DNA of 64,000 nucleotides, taken from positions 35,629 through 99,628 of the forward strand of contig NZ_BJMM01000028.1 in the NCBI RefSeq assembly GCF_006539165.1, written 5' to 3'. Made by a program: the position numbers and the translations under genes. The notes beneath the pieces are model-generated. The model was not told the origin of the DNA. It did no database searches and saw nothing but the letters and a program-made list of their open reading frames with translations. The DNA is from Streptomyces cacaoi (GTDB lineage Bacteria > Actinomycetota > Actinomycetes > Streptomycetales > Streptomycetaceae). Positions 24,309 through 32,832 of this stretch are shown piece by piece. Numbering within the stretch: the stretch's first letter is position 1; every line of letters begins with the position of its first letter.

Positions 24309-26183
24309 ATGCGCGTCGCACTGCTCACGGAGGGTGGCTACCCCAGCGCACGAGGTGCATCGGCGCTGTGGTGCGACCGTCTGCTGCGCGGCCTGCCCGG
24401 GCACGAGTTCGAGGTCTACGCGCTCAGCCGCAGCGCACGGCAGGAGGACCGGGCCCGCTGGCAGCCGCTGCCACCCACCGTCCGGCGGGTGCGCACCGCG
24501 CCGCTGTTCGGCCCGCCGCCCGCGCAGACCTCCGCCCGCCGCACCCCCGGCTACGGGCGGCGCGAACGCGCCCGGTTCCGGGAGTACTTCGCGGCGCTCG
24601 CCGAGGCGGTCTGCGCCGCCGGGAACGGCACCGGCGACGGGACGAGCGAGGGCGGTGAGAGGCTGACGGACCGTTTCGCCGCCGGGCTGTACGGGCTCGC
24701 CGACCTCGCGGCCGAACGCGGCGGACTGGCCCCGGAGCTGCGCTCGGAGACGGCCGTGCGCCTCCTGGAGTCCGCCTGCCGCGCGCCCGGTGCGCTGCGC
24801 GCCGCGCACGCCGCCGGCGCCCTCGATCTGCTCGCCGTCACCGAACGGCTGGAGCGCGCGCTGCGTCCGCTCTCCCTCGACTGGTACGGCACACGCGGCA
24901 CGGACCCGGGCCTCGCCGCCGCCGACCTGTGCCACGCCGTGGGCGCCGGGCCGGCCGCGCTGCCCGCCCTGGTGGCCCGCCGTGCGTTCGGCGTCCCGCT
25001 GCTGATCACCGAGTACGCGGAGCACGGGGTACGGCTGCGCGAGCACTATCTGCGCAGCGCGGCCGGTGCGGGGAGCACGGGGGACGCGGCGGGACCCGCG
25101 GGCGCCGCCGCGCTGGCGCCCGGCGCCGTGGGCGCTCCCGTCCGCGCACTGCTCGCCTCCTTCCAGGCCCTGCTGGTGCGGGAGACCTACGCGCAGGCGC
25201 AGGTCGTCACCCCCGGCACCGCGCACGCACGGCGATGGCAGGAGCGCTGCGGCGCGCGCCCGGCCCAACTGCGCACCGTGCACCCGGGGATCGACCCCGC
25301 GCCGTTCGACGCCGTCGGGGAGCAGGCCGGCGGGCGGGCCGTGCCACGCCGGGCCGCGGACGCCGGGCCGCCCACCCTGGTGTGGGTCGGCAGGCCGGCG
25401 CCCGGCAAGGACCTCACCGGGTTGTTGCAGGCGTTCTCCCTCGTCCGGGAGGCGCTGCCGGACGCGGTGCTGCGCCTCGTCGAGCTGCCGCCGGCGCCCG
25501 GTGCGGCCCGCTGCGGCACCCCGGACGACGCGGGGGAGTACGGGGAGCGGTGCCGGGCGCTGGCCGCACGGCTGTTCCCCGGCCGCGCGGGCCGCCGGTC
25601 GCCGGTCGTCTTCGAGGAGGTGCGCGGACCGCTGCCGGACGCGCGTGCGCACGCGTACGCGGCCGGGGACGTGGTGGTGCTCTCCAGCGCGGCCGAGGGG
25701 TTTCCCGGCTGTCTGGTCGAGGCGATGCTGTGCGCCCGTGCGACGGTCTCCACCGACGTCGGCGCGGTGTGCGAGGTCGTCGGCGGCACCGGGCTCGTCG
25801 TCCCGCCGCGCAATCCCCGTGCTCTCGCCGACGCCTGCGCCGCGCTGCTGGCCGACCCGGCGCGCGCGGCCCGGCTGGGCGCGGCGGCCCGCGCGCGTGC
25901 GCTGGAGCTGTTCAGCGTGCGGCAGAACACCGAGACGTTCCGCGGCATCTACCGGGAGCTGGCCGCCGCCCGCCCGCGCCGGGCCCCGGAGCCGGGCTCG
26001 CCCCTCGTCCGGTCCGCGGAGTCCCGCGCTCCGGGCCGTCCGGGCGGCGGTGTGCGGACGGCCGCCCCGGCGCGCGCCTCCGCCGGACCGCCGCGCCGCC
26101 CCGGCTGGGCACGGCCGGACGGGCCGGGCCCGGGTTCCGCCGGTCCGCGCGCCGGCGCCGGGAAGGAGGCGAAGGCAGGGTGA
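24309..26183 (+). CDS. PelF-like GT4 glycosyltransferase (DUF3492)
   Basis: A 624-residue protein opening MRVALLTEGGYPSARGASAL, the N-terminal signature of PelF/DUF3492 glycosyltransferases, with the LSRSARQED segment. The C-terminal GT4 domain has VWVGRPAPGKDLTGLLQAF and the sugar-nucleotide site SSAAEGFPGCLVEAMLC (an E-x7-E type motif), followed by a disordered Pro/Arg/Gly tail. PelF polymerises the GalNAc-rich Pel exopolysaccharide in other bacteria; the same donor here is inference. It overlaps the next gene by GTGA and heads a same-strand group with a sugar epimerase and a spherulin-4 protein. Confidence 0.85.
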   Translation: MRVALLTEGGYPSARGASALWCDRLLRGLPGHEFEVYALSRSARQEDRARWQPLPPTVRRVRTAPLFGPPPAQTSARRTPGYGRRERARFREYFAALAEAVCAAGNGTGDGTSEGGERLTDRFAAGLYGLADLAAERGGLAPELRSETAVRLLESACRAPGALRAAHAAGALDLLAVTERLERALRPLSLDWYGTRGTDPGLAAADLCHAVGAGPAALPALVARRAFGVPLLITEYAEHGVRLREHYLRSAAGAGSTGDAAGPAGAAALAPGAVGAPVRALLASFQALLVRETYAQAQVVTPGTAHARRWQERCGARPAQLRTVHPGIDPAPFDAVGEQAGGRAVPRRAADAGPPTLVWVGRPAPGKDLTGLLQAFSLVREALPDAVLRLVELPPAPGAARCGTPDDAGEYGERCRALAARLFPGRAGRRSPVVFEEVRGPLPDARAHAYAAGDVVVLSSAAEGFPGCLVEAMLCARATVSTDVGAVCEVVGGTGLVVPPRNPRALADACAALLADPARAARLGAAARARALELFSVRQNTETFRGIYRELAAARPRRAPEPGSPLVRSAESRAPGRPGGGVRTAAPARASAGPPRRPGWARPDGPGPGSAGPRAGAGKEAKAG

Positions 26184-27484
26184 GCGCACAGCCCCGGCCC
26201 GGCCGGCCCGCCGATCCGGTACGCGGGCTGCTGCGGGCCCACCGCGAACTGTGCGAACGGGCCGTGCACCCGCTGGAGATCGCCGCGGGGCTGGAGGCGC
26301 ACGGCGTCACCGACCGCACCGCTGCCCGGTTCCGGCACCGCGACGTCTTCTCGCTCGCCGAGGAGCTGTACGCCCGCGCCCCGCACCCCGGTGCGGCCGG
26401 CACCGCCCTGACGGAGGCCGGACGCACCGAGAACGCCGGACGCGCCGGACGCACCGGACGCACCGAACACGGCGGGCATGCCGGGCACACCGGACGCACC
26501 GGTCCCGGCCGGCCCGGCGACGCGCCGCACGCCGTCACCGAGGGCGGCCCGGGCGGGCCCGGCGCCGCCGCGGTGCTGCTGCTTCCGCTGCTGCCCGGTG
26601 CGCTGTGCGCGGCCGTGCTCGCCGCCCTGTCGGCGCTGGCGGGGAGGCCGCCGCTGGTGCTCGGCGCGGTGGCGGCGGCCGGCGCGGTCCTGGTGCCCGC
26701 CGGCGCGGTGCGGGCGGTGCGCGCCGTGCTGTTCACCCGGCCCGCCGGGGTGGTCAGCGCCGGCGCACACACGGCGCGGGTCCCGGCGTCCCTCGCCGTG
26801 TGGGCCTGCTGGCTGATCGCATACGCGCTCTTCGGCGACTGGCTGCTGCGGGAACTGCTCGGCGGCGGGCCCGACATCCCCGGCAGCGTCCCGCCGGGCG
26901 TACCGGCGCACACGGTGCTGAGCCTCGCCCTGGCGGTCGCGCCCGCCGTGTGGTGCGCCGGGGGGTTCGCCCGCGTCGCCCGGCGCAGACTGGTGCGCAG
27001 CCGCAGCCTGGCGGAGTTCGCGGCCGGGGTGCGCCCCGTGCTGGCCGTGGCCGTGCTGGTGTTCGCCGGCTGTGTGCCGCTCCTCCAGCGTGCCGCGGCG
27101 TGGGCGCTGGACCGCGCGCCCCTCGCGCACGCCGTCGCAGGGGGCCAGGGCGAGCCCGGGCCCGTCCGGCTCTGGGCGACCGCCGCGCTGTGCCTGCTGT
27201 TCTTCGCCGCCACCCTGCTGACCGCGCACGGGCGCGGGGCCGTCGTCCCGGCGGGTCTCGGCGCCGCCTGCGCCGCCGAGGCGGTGGCACTGCTGAGCGT
27301 CCTGGCGGCCCGGCTGCCCGGACTGTCCGTCGTGGCCCGGCCCGTGGAGTGGACGGTGACGGCCCTGGGGGCCGGCGCCGTCGGGCTCCTCGCCTGTACC
27401 GGCGCCGCTCTCGCGCTGCTGGCGTACGCCGCCGGGGCGCTGACCGGGGTCTGGGCGCACCACCGGGCGGCGGCGCCGACATAG
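26180..27484 (+). CDS. Multi-pass membrane protein coupled to PelF-like gene
   Basis: A 434-residue protein. Its N-terminal ~65 residues are cytosolic (LLRAHRELCERAVHPLEIAA, VTDRTAARFRHRDVFSLAEE). A short Gly/His/Arg-rich stretch follows, then about eight hydrophobic helices (for example VLLLPLLPGALCAAVLAAL, LWATAALCLLFFAATLL). The GTG at 26180 overlaps the glycosyltransferase stop by 4 bp and follows GGAAGGAGG, so it is coupled. By position it could be the membrane partner or exporter of the polysaccharide, similar to PelG, but PelG has about 12 helices and I see no direct PelG motif. Function is inferred from context only. Confidence 0.75.
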   Translation: MSAQPRPGRPADPVRGLLRAHRELCERAVHPLEIAAGLEAHGVTDRTAARFRHRDVFSLAEELYARAPHPGAAGTALTEAGRTENAGRAGRTGRTEHGGHAGHTGRTGPGRPGDAPHAVTEGGPGGPGAAAVLLLPLLPGALCAAVLAALSALAGRPPLVLGAVAAAGAVLVPAGAVRAVRAVLFTRPAGVVSAGAHTARVPASLAVWACWLIAYALFGDWLLRELLGGGPDIPGSVPPGVPAHTVLSLALAVAPAVWCAGGFARVARRRLVRSRSLAEFAAGVRPVLAVAVLVFAGCVPLLQRAAAWALDRAPLAHAVAGGQGEPGPVRLWATAALCLLFFAATLLTAHGRGAVVPAGLGAACAAEAVALLSVLAARLPGLSVVARPVEWTVTALGAGAVGLLACTGAALALLAYAAGALTGVWAHHRAAAPT

Positions 27485-27588
27485 GCGCGGCCCGCCGTCC
27501 GTCCACCGTTTGTGCGCGGGCCGGGGCCGAACCGGCGTTCCACGAGCACCCCGAGCCGCCCGCGCGATACCGACAAGGAGCACGTCGC

Positions 27589-27678
27589 ATGATCTTCCCG
27601 CAGTCGGGAGAGCCACCGCTGTGGCCCGCACCCTCCCCGCACCACACGCCGCTGAGCAGCGGGGAGGGCGAGCGATGA
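27589..27678 (+). CDS. 29-residue small ORF coupled to the epimerase
   Basis: MIFPQSGEPPLWPAPSPHHT followed by PLSSGEGER. The ATG at 27589 follows a good AAGGAG site 8 nt upstream. Its TGA (27676-27678) overlaps the epimerase ATG (27675) in an ATGA junction. Both features suggest it is translated, either as a small Pro-rich protein or as a coupling leader. No known family. Confidence 0.5.
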   Translation: MIFPQSGEPPLWPAPSPHHTPLSSGEGER

Positions 27679-28769
27679 GAGTGCTGCTGCTGGGCGCCAC
27701 CGGTTACCTGGGCCGTTTCGTCGCCGACCGGCTGCTGGCCGATCCCGCCGTACAGCTGACCGCCCTCGGCCGCGGCGACGACGCCGATGTGCGCTTCGAT
27801 CTGTCGACGGGCAGCCCCGGCGCGCTCACCCGGTTCCTGGACGCCGTCCACCCGGGCGTCGTCATCAACTGCGCCGGCGCGACCCGGGGCGGCGGCCGGG
27901 ACCTGATCCGGCACAACGTGGTGTCCACCGCGACGGTGTGCGAGTCGCTGCGGCGCAGCGGCTGCGGCGCCCGGCTGGTGCATGTGGGCTGCGCCGCCGA
28001 GTACGGGCCCTCGCCCGCCGGTTCGTCCACCGGGGAGGACGCCGTGCCGCGGCCCGGCGGCCCCTACGGGGTGAGCAAGCTGGCCGCGACGGAGCTGGTG
28101 CTCGCCTCCGGTCTGGACGCCGTCGTGCTGCGCGTGTTCTCGCCCATCGGGCCCGGCACGCCCGCCGGTTCGCCCGTGGGGCGGCTCGCCGAGGCGATGC
28201 GGCGCACGATGCAGCAGGGCGAGCACGAACTGAAGCTGGGCGGCCTGGGCGTGCAGCGGGACTTCGTGGATGTACGGGACGTGGCGCGCGCCGTGCACGC
28301 CGCCTCGCTGTCGGCGGCGCAGGGCGTCGTCAACATCGGCACGGGGCGGGCGGTGCGGCTGCGCGAGGTGGCCTCCCTGCTGGCCCGGGCCGCCGGGTAC
28401 GCGGGCGCCGTGCACGAGGCGGGCGGCCCGGGGGAGGCGCCGGGCGGCGGCCCCGGCGCGGGCCCCGGCATCCCGGCCCAGGCGCAGGGCGCGCACGGCC
28501 TCGCCGGACACCACGGGCACCCCGGTCACCCCGGTCACCCCGGTCACCCGGGCGGTTCCGTGCACGCCGTGCACGGCGGACCGGGGCAGGGCGGCCAGAC
28601 CGGTCACGCCGCTCCCGGCCAGCCGCCCGCCGCCCCGTACCCGGACGGCTGCGGCGCCTGGCAGCAGGCCGATGTGCGCACCGCGCGGGACCGGCTGGGC
28701 TGGCGGCCGCGGATCGGCATGGAGGAGTCGCTCGCCGACATCTGGATGGAGGCAGCATGCCGCCTGTGA
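27675..28769 (+). CDS. NAD-dependent sugar epimerase/dehydratase (extended SDR) with His/Gly/Pro insertion
   Basis: A 364-residue protein opening MRVLLLGATGYLGRFVADRL, with the NAD-binding GATGYLG motif, catalytic YGVSK (Tyr/Lys) preceded by CAAEYGP, and a substrate-side VQRDFVDVRDVARAVH segment. It is an extended SDR, the class of UDP-sugar 4-epimerases. Residues ~256-322 are an unusual low-complexity insertion rich in Gly/His/Pro, encoded partly by tandem 9-bp repeats. It overlaps a 29-codon ORF upstream (ATGA) and the spherulin-4 gene downstream. In Pel systems a UDP-HexNAc 4-epimerase supplies the precursor, a plausible role here (inference). Confidence 0.83.
   Translation: MRVLLLGATGYLGRFVADRLLADPAVQLTALGRGDDADVRFDLSTGSPGALTRFLDAVHPGVVINCAGATRGGGRDLIRHNVVSTATVCESLRRSGCGARLVHVGCAAEYGPSPAGSSTGEDAVPRPGGPYGVSKLAATELVLASGLDAVVLRVFSPIGPGTPAGSPVGRLAEAMRRTMQQGEHELKLGGLGVQRDFVDVRDVARAVHAASLSAAQGVVNIGTGRAVRLREVASLLARAAGYAGAVHEAGGPGEAPGGGPGAGPGIPAQAQGAHGLAGHHGHPGHPGHPGHPGGSVHAVHGGPGQGGQTGHAAPGQPPAAPYPDGCGAWQQADVRTARDRLGWRPRIGMEESLADIWMEAACRL
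28518..28544 (+). repeat. Tandem 9-bp repeat inside the epimerase gene
   Basis: Three exact copies of CACCCCGGT plus one degenerate copy encode repeated His-Pro-Gly. Such a tract can change length by slippage in steps of three residues without breaking the frame. Confidence 0.8.
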
Positions 28770-29545
28770 CGACGGGGGGCGCCGTCCGCACGGACGGCGC
28801 CGCGCCCGGAGTGGGGGAGCGCCTCGGGCTGGGCGTCCCCGACTGCGCGCACCCCCTGCTGGCGCCGCGCGAGTGGGCGGCGCTGGCCCGCACCGGCCCG
28901 GTGGGGGACGGCTGCGGGCCGCCGTCCCCGCTGCACTGGACGGTGCTGAACGTGGCGGGCGGGCCGGGCGCGCGGCCGGACCCGTACTGCGCGCCCGCCG
29001 CCACCGCGCTGCGCGGCGCGGGCGTCACCCTGCTCGGCCGTCTCGACATGCGGGACGGTGTGCGGACATTCGGCGAGCTGGTGGGTGAGGCGCGCCGGTA
29101 TCTCGACTGGTACCGGGTGGACGGCTTCTACCTCGCCAACTGCCCCTCGGGGCCCGGGAGTCTGCCGCACGCGCACCGGGTGACGGCCACGCTGCACGCG
29201 CTCACCGGGGGCGGCCAGCTGGTGCTCGCGCACACGCGGCATCCGCACCCGGGCTTCGCCGAGTGCCCGGCGCAGCTGGTCACCTTCGCCGGCAGCTGGG
29301 CCGACTACCGCTGGTCGCAGGCCGAGCCGTGGACGGCCGACCTGCCGGCCGGGCGCTTCTGCCACCAGGTGCACGCGCTGCCGCGCACCCACCTGGAAGA
29401 GGCGCTGCGCGTCGCCCGCTGGCAGGGCGCCGGCACCGTGTGCTTCACCGACCGCAGGGAGAGCCCGGGTCAGGACCCCTGGGAGACGCTTCCCGGGTAC
29501 TGGGACGAGATCGTCTCGCGCCTCGGACCAGGTGTCTCGGAATGA
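28757..29545 (+). CDS. Spherulin-4 family (GH135-like) protein
   Basis: A 262-residue protein. Segments LHWTVLNVAGGPGARPDPYC, GRLDMRDG, YLDWYRVDGFYLANC and VLAHTRHPHPG match spherulation-specific family 4. Fungal members of this group (Sph3) are glycoside hydrolases of galactosaminogalactan, and a related hydrolase module occurs in PelA. There is no signal peptide, so it is predicted to be cytosolic, which is odd for an exopolysaccharide hydrolase. The ATG at 28757 overlaps the end of the epimerase gene by 13 nt. Context with a PelF-like transferase and an epimerase strongly suggests a GalNAc-polymer pathway. Confidence 0.78.
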   Translation: MPPVTTGGAVRTDGAAPGVGERLGLGVPDCAHPLLAPREWAALARTGPVGDGCGPPSPLHWTVLNVAGGPGARPDPYCAPAATALRGAGVTLLGRLDMRDGVRTFGELVGEARRYLDWYRVDGFYLANCPSGPGSLPHAHRVTATLHALTGGGQLVLAHTRHPHPGFAECPAQLVTFAGSWADYRWSQAEPWTADLPAGRFCHQVHALPRTHLEEALRVARWQGAGTVCFTDRRESPGQDPWETLPGYWDEIVSRLGPGVSE

Positions 29546-29630
29546 GATAGGCCGTGGCAGTGTTACGAGAGGAATACCGCCCTCGCGCGGGGCGGTCGTC
29601 CGGTACGTCCCACCGACCAACGGAGTCCCC

Positions 29631-30809
29631 GTGTCACTGCCACCCCTGGTCGAGCCAGCCGACGAGCTCACCGTCGACGAGGTCCGCAGGTACTCGCGCC
29701 ACCTGATCATCCCGGATGTCGGGATGGCGGGGCAGAAGCGGCTGAAGAACGCAAAGGTGCTGTGTGTGGGCGCGGGCGGTCTCGGCTCGCCGGCGCTGAT
29801 GTATCTCGCGGCCGCCGGTGTCGGGACGCTCGGCATCGTGGAGTTCGACGAGGTCGACGAGTCGAACCTCCAGCGGCAGGTCATCCACAGCCAGGCCGAC
29901 ATCGGGCGTCCCAAGTCCGAGTCGGCGAAGGAGACGGTGCTCGGGATCAACCCGCACACCACCGTCAACATCCACGAGGGCCGCCTGGACTCCTCGAACG
30001 TGATGGACATCTTCGCGGACTACGACCTCATCCTGGACGGCACGGACAACTTCGCCACCCGCTACCTGGTCAACGACGCGTGCGTGCTGCTGGGCAAGCC
30101 CTACGTGTGGGGCTCCATCTACCGCTTCGACGGCCAGGCGTCCGTCTTCTGGAGCGAGCACGGCCCCTGCTACCGCTGCCTGTACCCGGAGCCCCCGCCG
30201 CCCGGCATGGTGCCCAGCTGCGCCGAGGGCGGCGTCCTCGGTGTGCTGTGCGCCTCCGTCGGCTCGATCCAGGTCAACGAGGCCATCAAGCTGCTCGCCG
30301 GCATCGGCGACCCGCTCGTCGGCCGCCTGATGATCTACGACGCGCTGGAGATGACCTACCGCCAGGTCAAGGTCCGCAAGGACCCCGACTGCGCGGTGTG
30401 CGGCCCCAACGCGACGGTCACCGAACTGATCGACTACGAGGCGTTCTGCGGCGTCGTCTCCGACGAGGCCCAGGAGGCCGCGGCCGGTTCGACGATCACG
30501 CCCAAGCAGCTGAAGGAATGGCTGGACGACGGCGAGAACGTCGACATCATCGACGTGCGCGAGCAGAACGAGTACGAGATCGTCTCGATTCCCGGCGCCC
30601 GGCTGATCCCCAAGAACGAGTTCCTGATGGGCGACGCCCTCCAGAGCCTCCCGCAGGACAAGAAGATCGTCCTGCACTGCAAGACGGGCGCGCGCTCCGC
30701 CGAGGTGCTGGCCGTGCTGAAGAACGCCGGCTTCTCCGACGCGGTGCACGTCGGCGGCGGCGTCATCGGCTGGGTCAACCAGATCGAACCGGACAAGCCG
30801 GTCTACTGA
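29631..30809 (+). CDS. moeZ: Adenylyltransferase/sulfurtransferase MoeZ
   Basis: A 392-residue two-domain enzyme. Residues ~15-265 are a ThiF/MoeB E1-like domain (GAGGLGS at 47-53, SNLQRQVIH, DGTDNFATRYLVND) with zinc-binding CYRCLYP and CAVCGPN. Residues ~285-390 are a rhodanese domain with active Cys 350 in HCKTGARS. Such enzymes adenylate the C-terminus of small sulfur-carrier proteins (MoaD, ThiS-like) and then transfer sulfur to form the thiocarboxylate. It therefore serves molybdopterin and other sulfur pathways. The GTG at 29631 is preferred (GGAG upstream) to a frame opening at 29532. MoaE is encoded at 57933 in the same window. A terminator follows at 30833. Confidence 0.95.
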   Translation: MSLPPLVEPADELTVDEVRRYSRHLIIPDVGMAGQKRLKNAKVLCVGAGGLGSPALMYLAAAGVGTLGIVEFDEVDESNLQRQVIHSQADIGRPKSESAKETVLGINPHTTVNIHEGRLDSSNVMDIFADYDLILDGTDNFATRYLVNDACVLLGKPYVWGSIYRFDGQASVFWSEHGPCYRCLYPEPPPPGMVPSCAEGGVLGVLCASVGSIQVNEAIKLLAGIGDPLVGRLMIYDALEMTYRQVKVRKDPDCAVCGPNATVTELIDYEAFCGVVSDEAQEAAAGSTITPKQLKEWLDDGENVDIIDVREQNEYEIVSIPGARLIPKNEFLMGDALQSLPQDKKIVLHCKTGARSAEVLAVLKNAGFSDAVHVGGGVIGWVNQIEPDKPVY

Positions 30810-30832
30810 GTTCCCGCCCCGCGGGGTGACAC

Positions 30833-30864
30833 GGGCCCGTACGCACGCGTGTGCGTACGGGCCC
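30833..30864. terminator. Bidirectional intrinsic terminator
   Basis: A perfect 14-bp stem (30833-30846 with 30851-30864) with a 4-nt loop lies between convergent moeZ and the TAP-type peptidase gene. Confidence 0.92.
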
Positions 30865-30924
30865 GGCGCGTGCGCGCACCCCGTGCGTCCGCGGTGCCGC
30901 CCGCCCGCGTGCGCCGGGTGCCGG

Positions 30925-32682
30925 TCAGGTGCAGGACGTGCCGTCCCGGGGGACGTGGCCGCGCAGCAGATAGCCGTCGACCTTGGAGCGCACGCACTTG
31001 TTGCGGCTGTCGTAGGCGCCGTGCCCCTCGCCGCGGTGGGTCAGCTCCACCCCGACGCCCTCGCCGAGCCGCTCCTTCATCCGCCGGGTGCCGCCGTACG
31101 GGGTGGCCGGGTCGCCGGTCGTGCCCACCAGCAGGATCGGCGCCGAGCCGGTGGCGCGGACGTCCGTCGAGCTGCCGGAGCCCTGCACGGGCCAGCCGTG
31201 GCACTGCACCAGGCCCCAGGCCGACATCGGGCCGAACACCGGTGAGGCGTGCGTGAAGTCCGGAAGCATCGACTTGATGTCCCGCGCGGTGAAGTGCTGC
31301 CGGGTGTCCGCACAGCTGATGGCCGTGAGCGCGGACTGGAGCGTGCTGTAGCTGCCGTCCTGGTTGCGGCCGTTGAGGGCGTCGGCGAGCAGCAGCAGCG
31401 TGCTGCCGTTGCCGTCGGTCAGCGCCTCGTCCAGGCCCTGGGCGAGCAGCTGCCACGTCTCCTTGGAGTACAGGGCCTGCGAGATACCGCCCTCGGCGAG
31501 CGACTCGGTGAGCTTGCGCCCGCTGTCCGTCGGCATCGGCTCGGCGTCGAGGTCCGTGAGCAGATCCGTGATGCGGCGCCTGCCCTCGGCCGGGTCCTCA
31601 CCGACCGGGCAGTTGCTCTGCGCCGTGCAGGTCTTGAGGAAGTTGTCCAGCGCCAGCTGGAACCCGCTGGTCTGGCTGAGCGAGCCCCGCTCCGGCGAAG
31701 CGGTCGGGTCGACGACGGCGTCGAACACGGCCCGGCCGACCTTCTGCGGATACAGATGTGCGTAGACGCCGCCCAGTTCGGTGCCGTAGGAGATGCCGAA
31801 GTAGTGCAGTTTCCGGTCGCCCAGCACCTGGCGCATCAGATCCATGTCCCGCGCCGTGTTCTCCGTCGTCAGATGCGGCAGCAGATCGCCCGACCGCTTC
31901 TGGCAGCCCTTCGCGAACGCCTCCTGGCGGGCGAAGAGCCGCTTCTCCTCGGCCGAGGTGTCCGGCGTGCCGTCCGCGGCGAAGTAGGCGTCCATCTGCT
32001 TGCCGCTCAGACACCGCACGCCCTCGCTGCGGCCGACGCCCCGCGGATCGAAACTGACCAGGTCGTAGCGCGACCGCAGCTTCTCGTAGTCCTTGGCGAA
32101 GGACGGCAGCGAACCGACGCCGGAGCCGCCCGGGCCGCCGAAGTTGAACAGCAGCGAACCGATGCGCTTCGCGCCCCCCTTGCGCTTCTTGGCGCGGATC
32201 GTCTCGATACCGATCGTCCGGCCCTTCGGCTTGCTGTAGTCGAGCGGCACCTTGATCTTGGCGCACTCCCAGCGGGTGCCGCCCGGCAGCGGCGAGGGAG
32301 CGTCGGTGTCCGAGCCCTGCGCGGCGTTCGGCGCGGGACACGGCGACCAGTCGGGCCGCTGCCGGGTCAGCGAGGCGGGCAGCGACGGCGCGGGCGGCGG
32401 GGAGCCCGTACGGGACGCCGGGGATGCCGAGGCCGAGGACGCCGACGGGCCCGCCGAGGACGCGCCGTCCGTGCTCCTCGACGACGACACCGGCGTCGAC
32501 GACTCCCCGCCGTGCGGCCGGGCGCCCTGCCCGCCGTCGCCGCCCCCGTCACCGCAGCCGGCGCCCGCCGCCAGCGCCAGCACCGCGGCGAGCGCCGTGC
32601 CTATCCGGGCCGGCCGGGCGGAACCGGCACGGGCCGGACCGGCGGACGAGGGGGAACACCGGGCGGATCGGGCACTGCGCAT
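30925..32682 (-). CDS. Secreted alpha/beta hydrolase, tripeptidyl aminopeptidase (TAP) type
   Basis: A 585-residue exported protein. The signal peptide ends near LALAAGAGC (Cys 43), possibly a lipoprotein site although the lipobox is weak. A Ser/Ala/Pro linker follows, then an alpha/beta-hydrolase domain: FNFGGPGGSGVG (oxyanion), FGISYGTELGG (nucleophile Ser), the TAP-like C-terminal domain GTTGDPATPYGG (Asp) and HRGEGHGAY (His). Streptomyces TAP enzymes remove tripeptides from secreted protein N-termini. Six Cys residues suggest disulfides. The ATG at 32682 has GGGAGGA 6 nt upstream. It is convergent with moeZ. Confidence 0.9.
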   Translation of the reverse strand: MRSARSARCSPSSAGPARAGSARPARIGTALAAVLALAAGAGCGDGGGDGGQGARPHGGESSTPVSSSRSTDGASSAGPSASSASASPASRTGSPPPAPSLPASLTRQRPDWSPCPAPNAAQGSDTDAPSPLPGGTRWECAKIKVPLDYSKPKGRTIGIETIRAKKRKGGAKRIGSLLFNFGGPGGSGVGSLPSFAKDYEKLRSRYDLVSFDPRGVGRSEGVRCLSGKQMDAYFAADGTPDTSAEEKRLFARQEAFAKGCQKRSGDLLPHLTTENTARDMDLMRQVLGDRKLHYFGISYGTELGGVYAHLYPQKVGRAVFDAVVDPTASPERGSLSQTSGFQLALDNFLKTCTAQSNCPVGEDPAEGRRRITDLLTDLDAEPMPTDSGRKLTESLAEGGISQALYSKETWQLLAQGLDEALTDGNGSTLLLLADALNGRNQDGSYSTLQSALTAISCADTRQHFTARDIKSMLPDFTHASPVFGPMSAWGLVQCHGWPVQGSGSSTDVRATGSAPILLVGTTGDPATPYGGTRRMKERLGEGVGVELTHRGEGHGAYDSRNKCVRSKVDGYLLRGHVPRDGTSCT

Positions 32683-32832
32683 GGGACGTCCTCCCGAGCG
32701 GGGCTGGGACGTTCATCGTGCGTTCGGCCGAGCACCGCGGCGCGCTGTGTGATGCGTACGGGTGGCGACCGGCCCGCACGGCGCGTGTCCGCCGCCGCCC
32801 GCCCGGCAGGTGCTGCTAGAGCCGCCCGCGGG

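Noticed and set aside
27510..28769. Longer start for the epimerase at 27510
   Set aside because: The extra residues are Arg/Ala-rich, overlap the 29-codon ORF, and precede the universal GATGYLG N-terminus.
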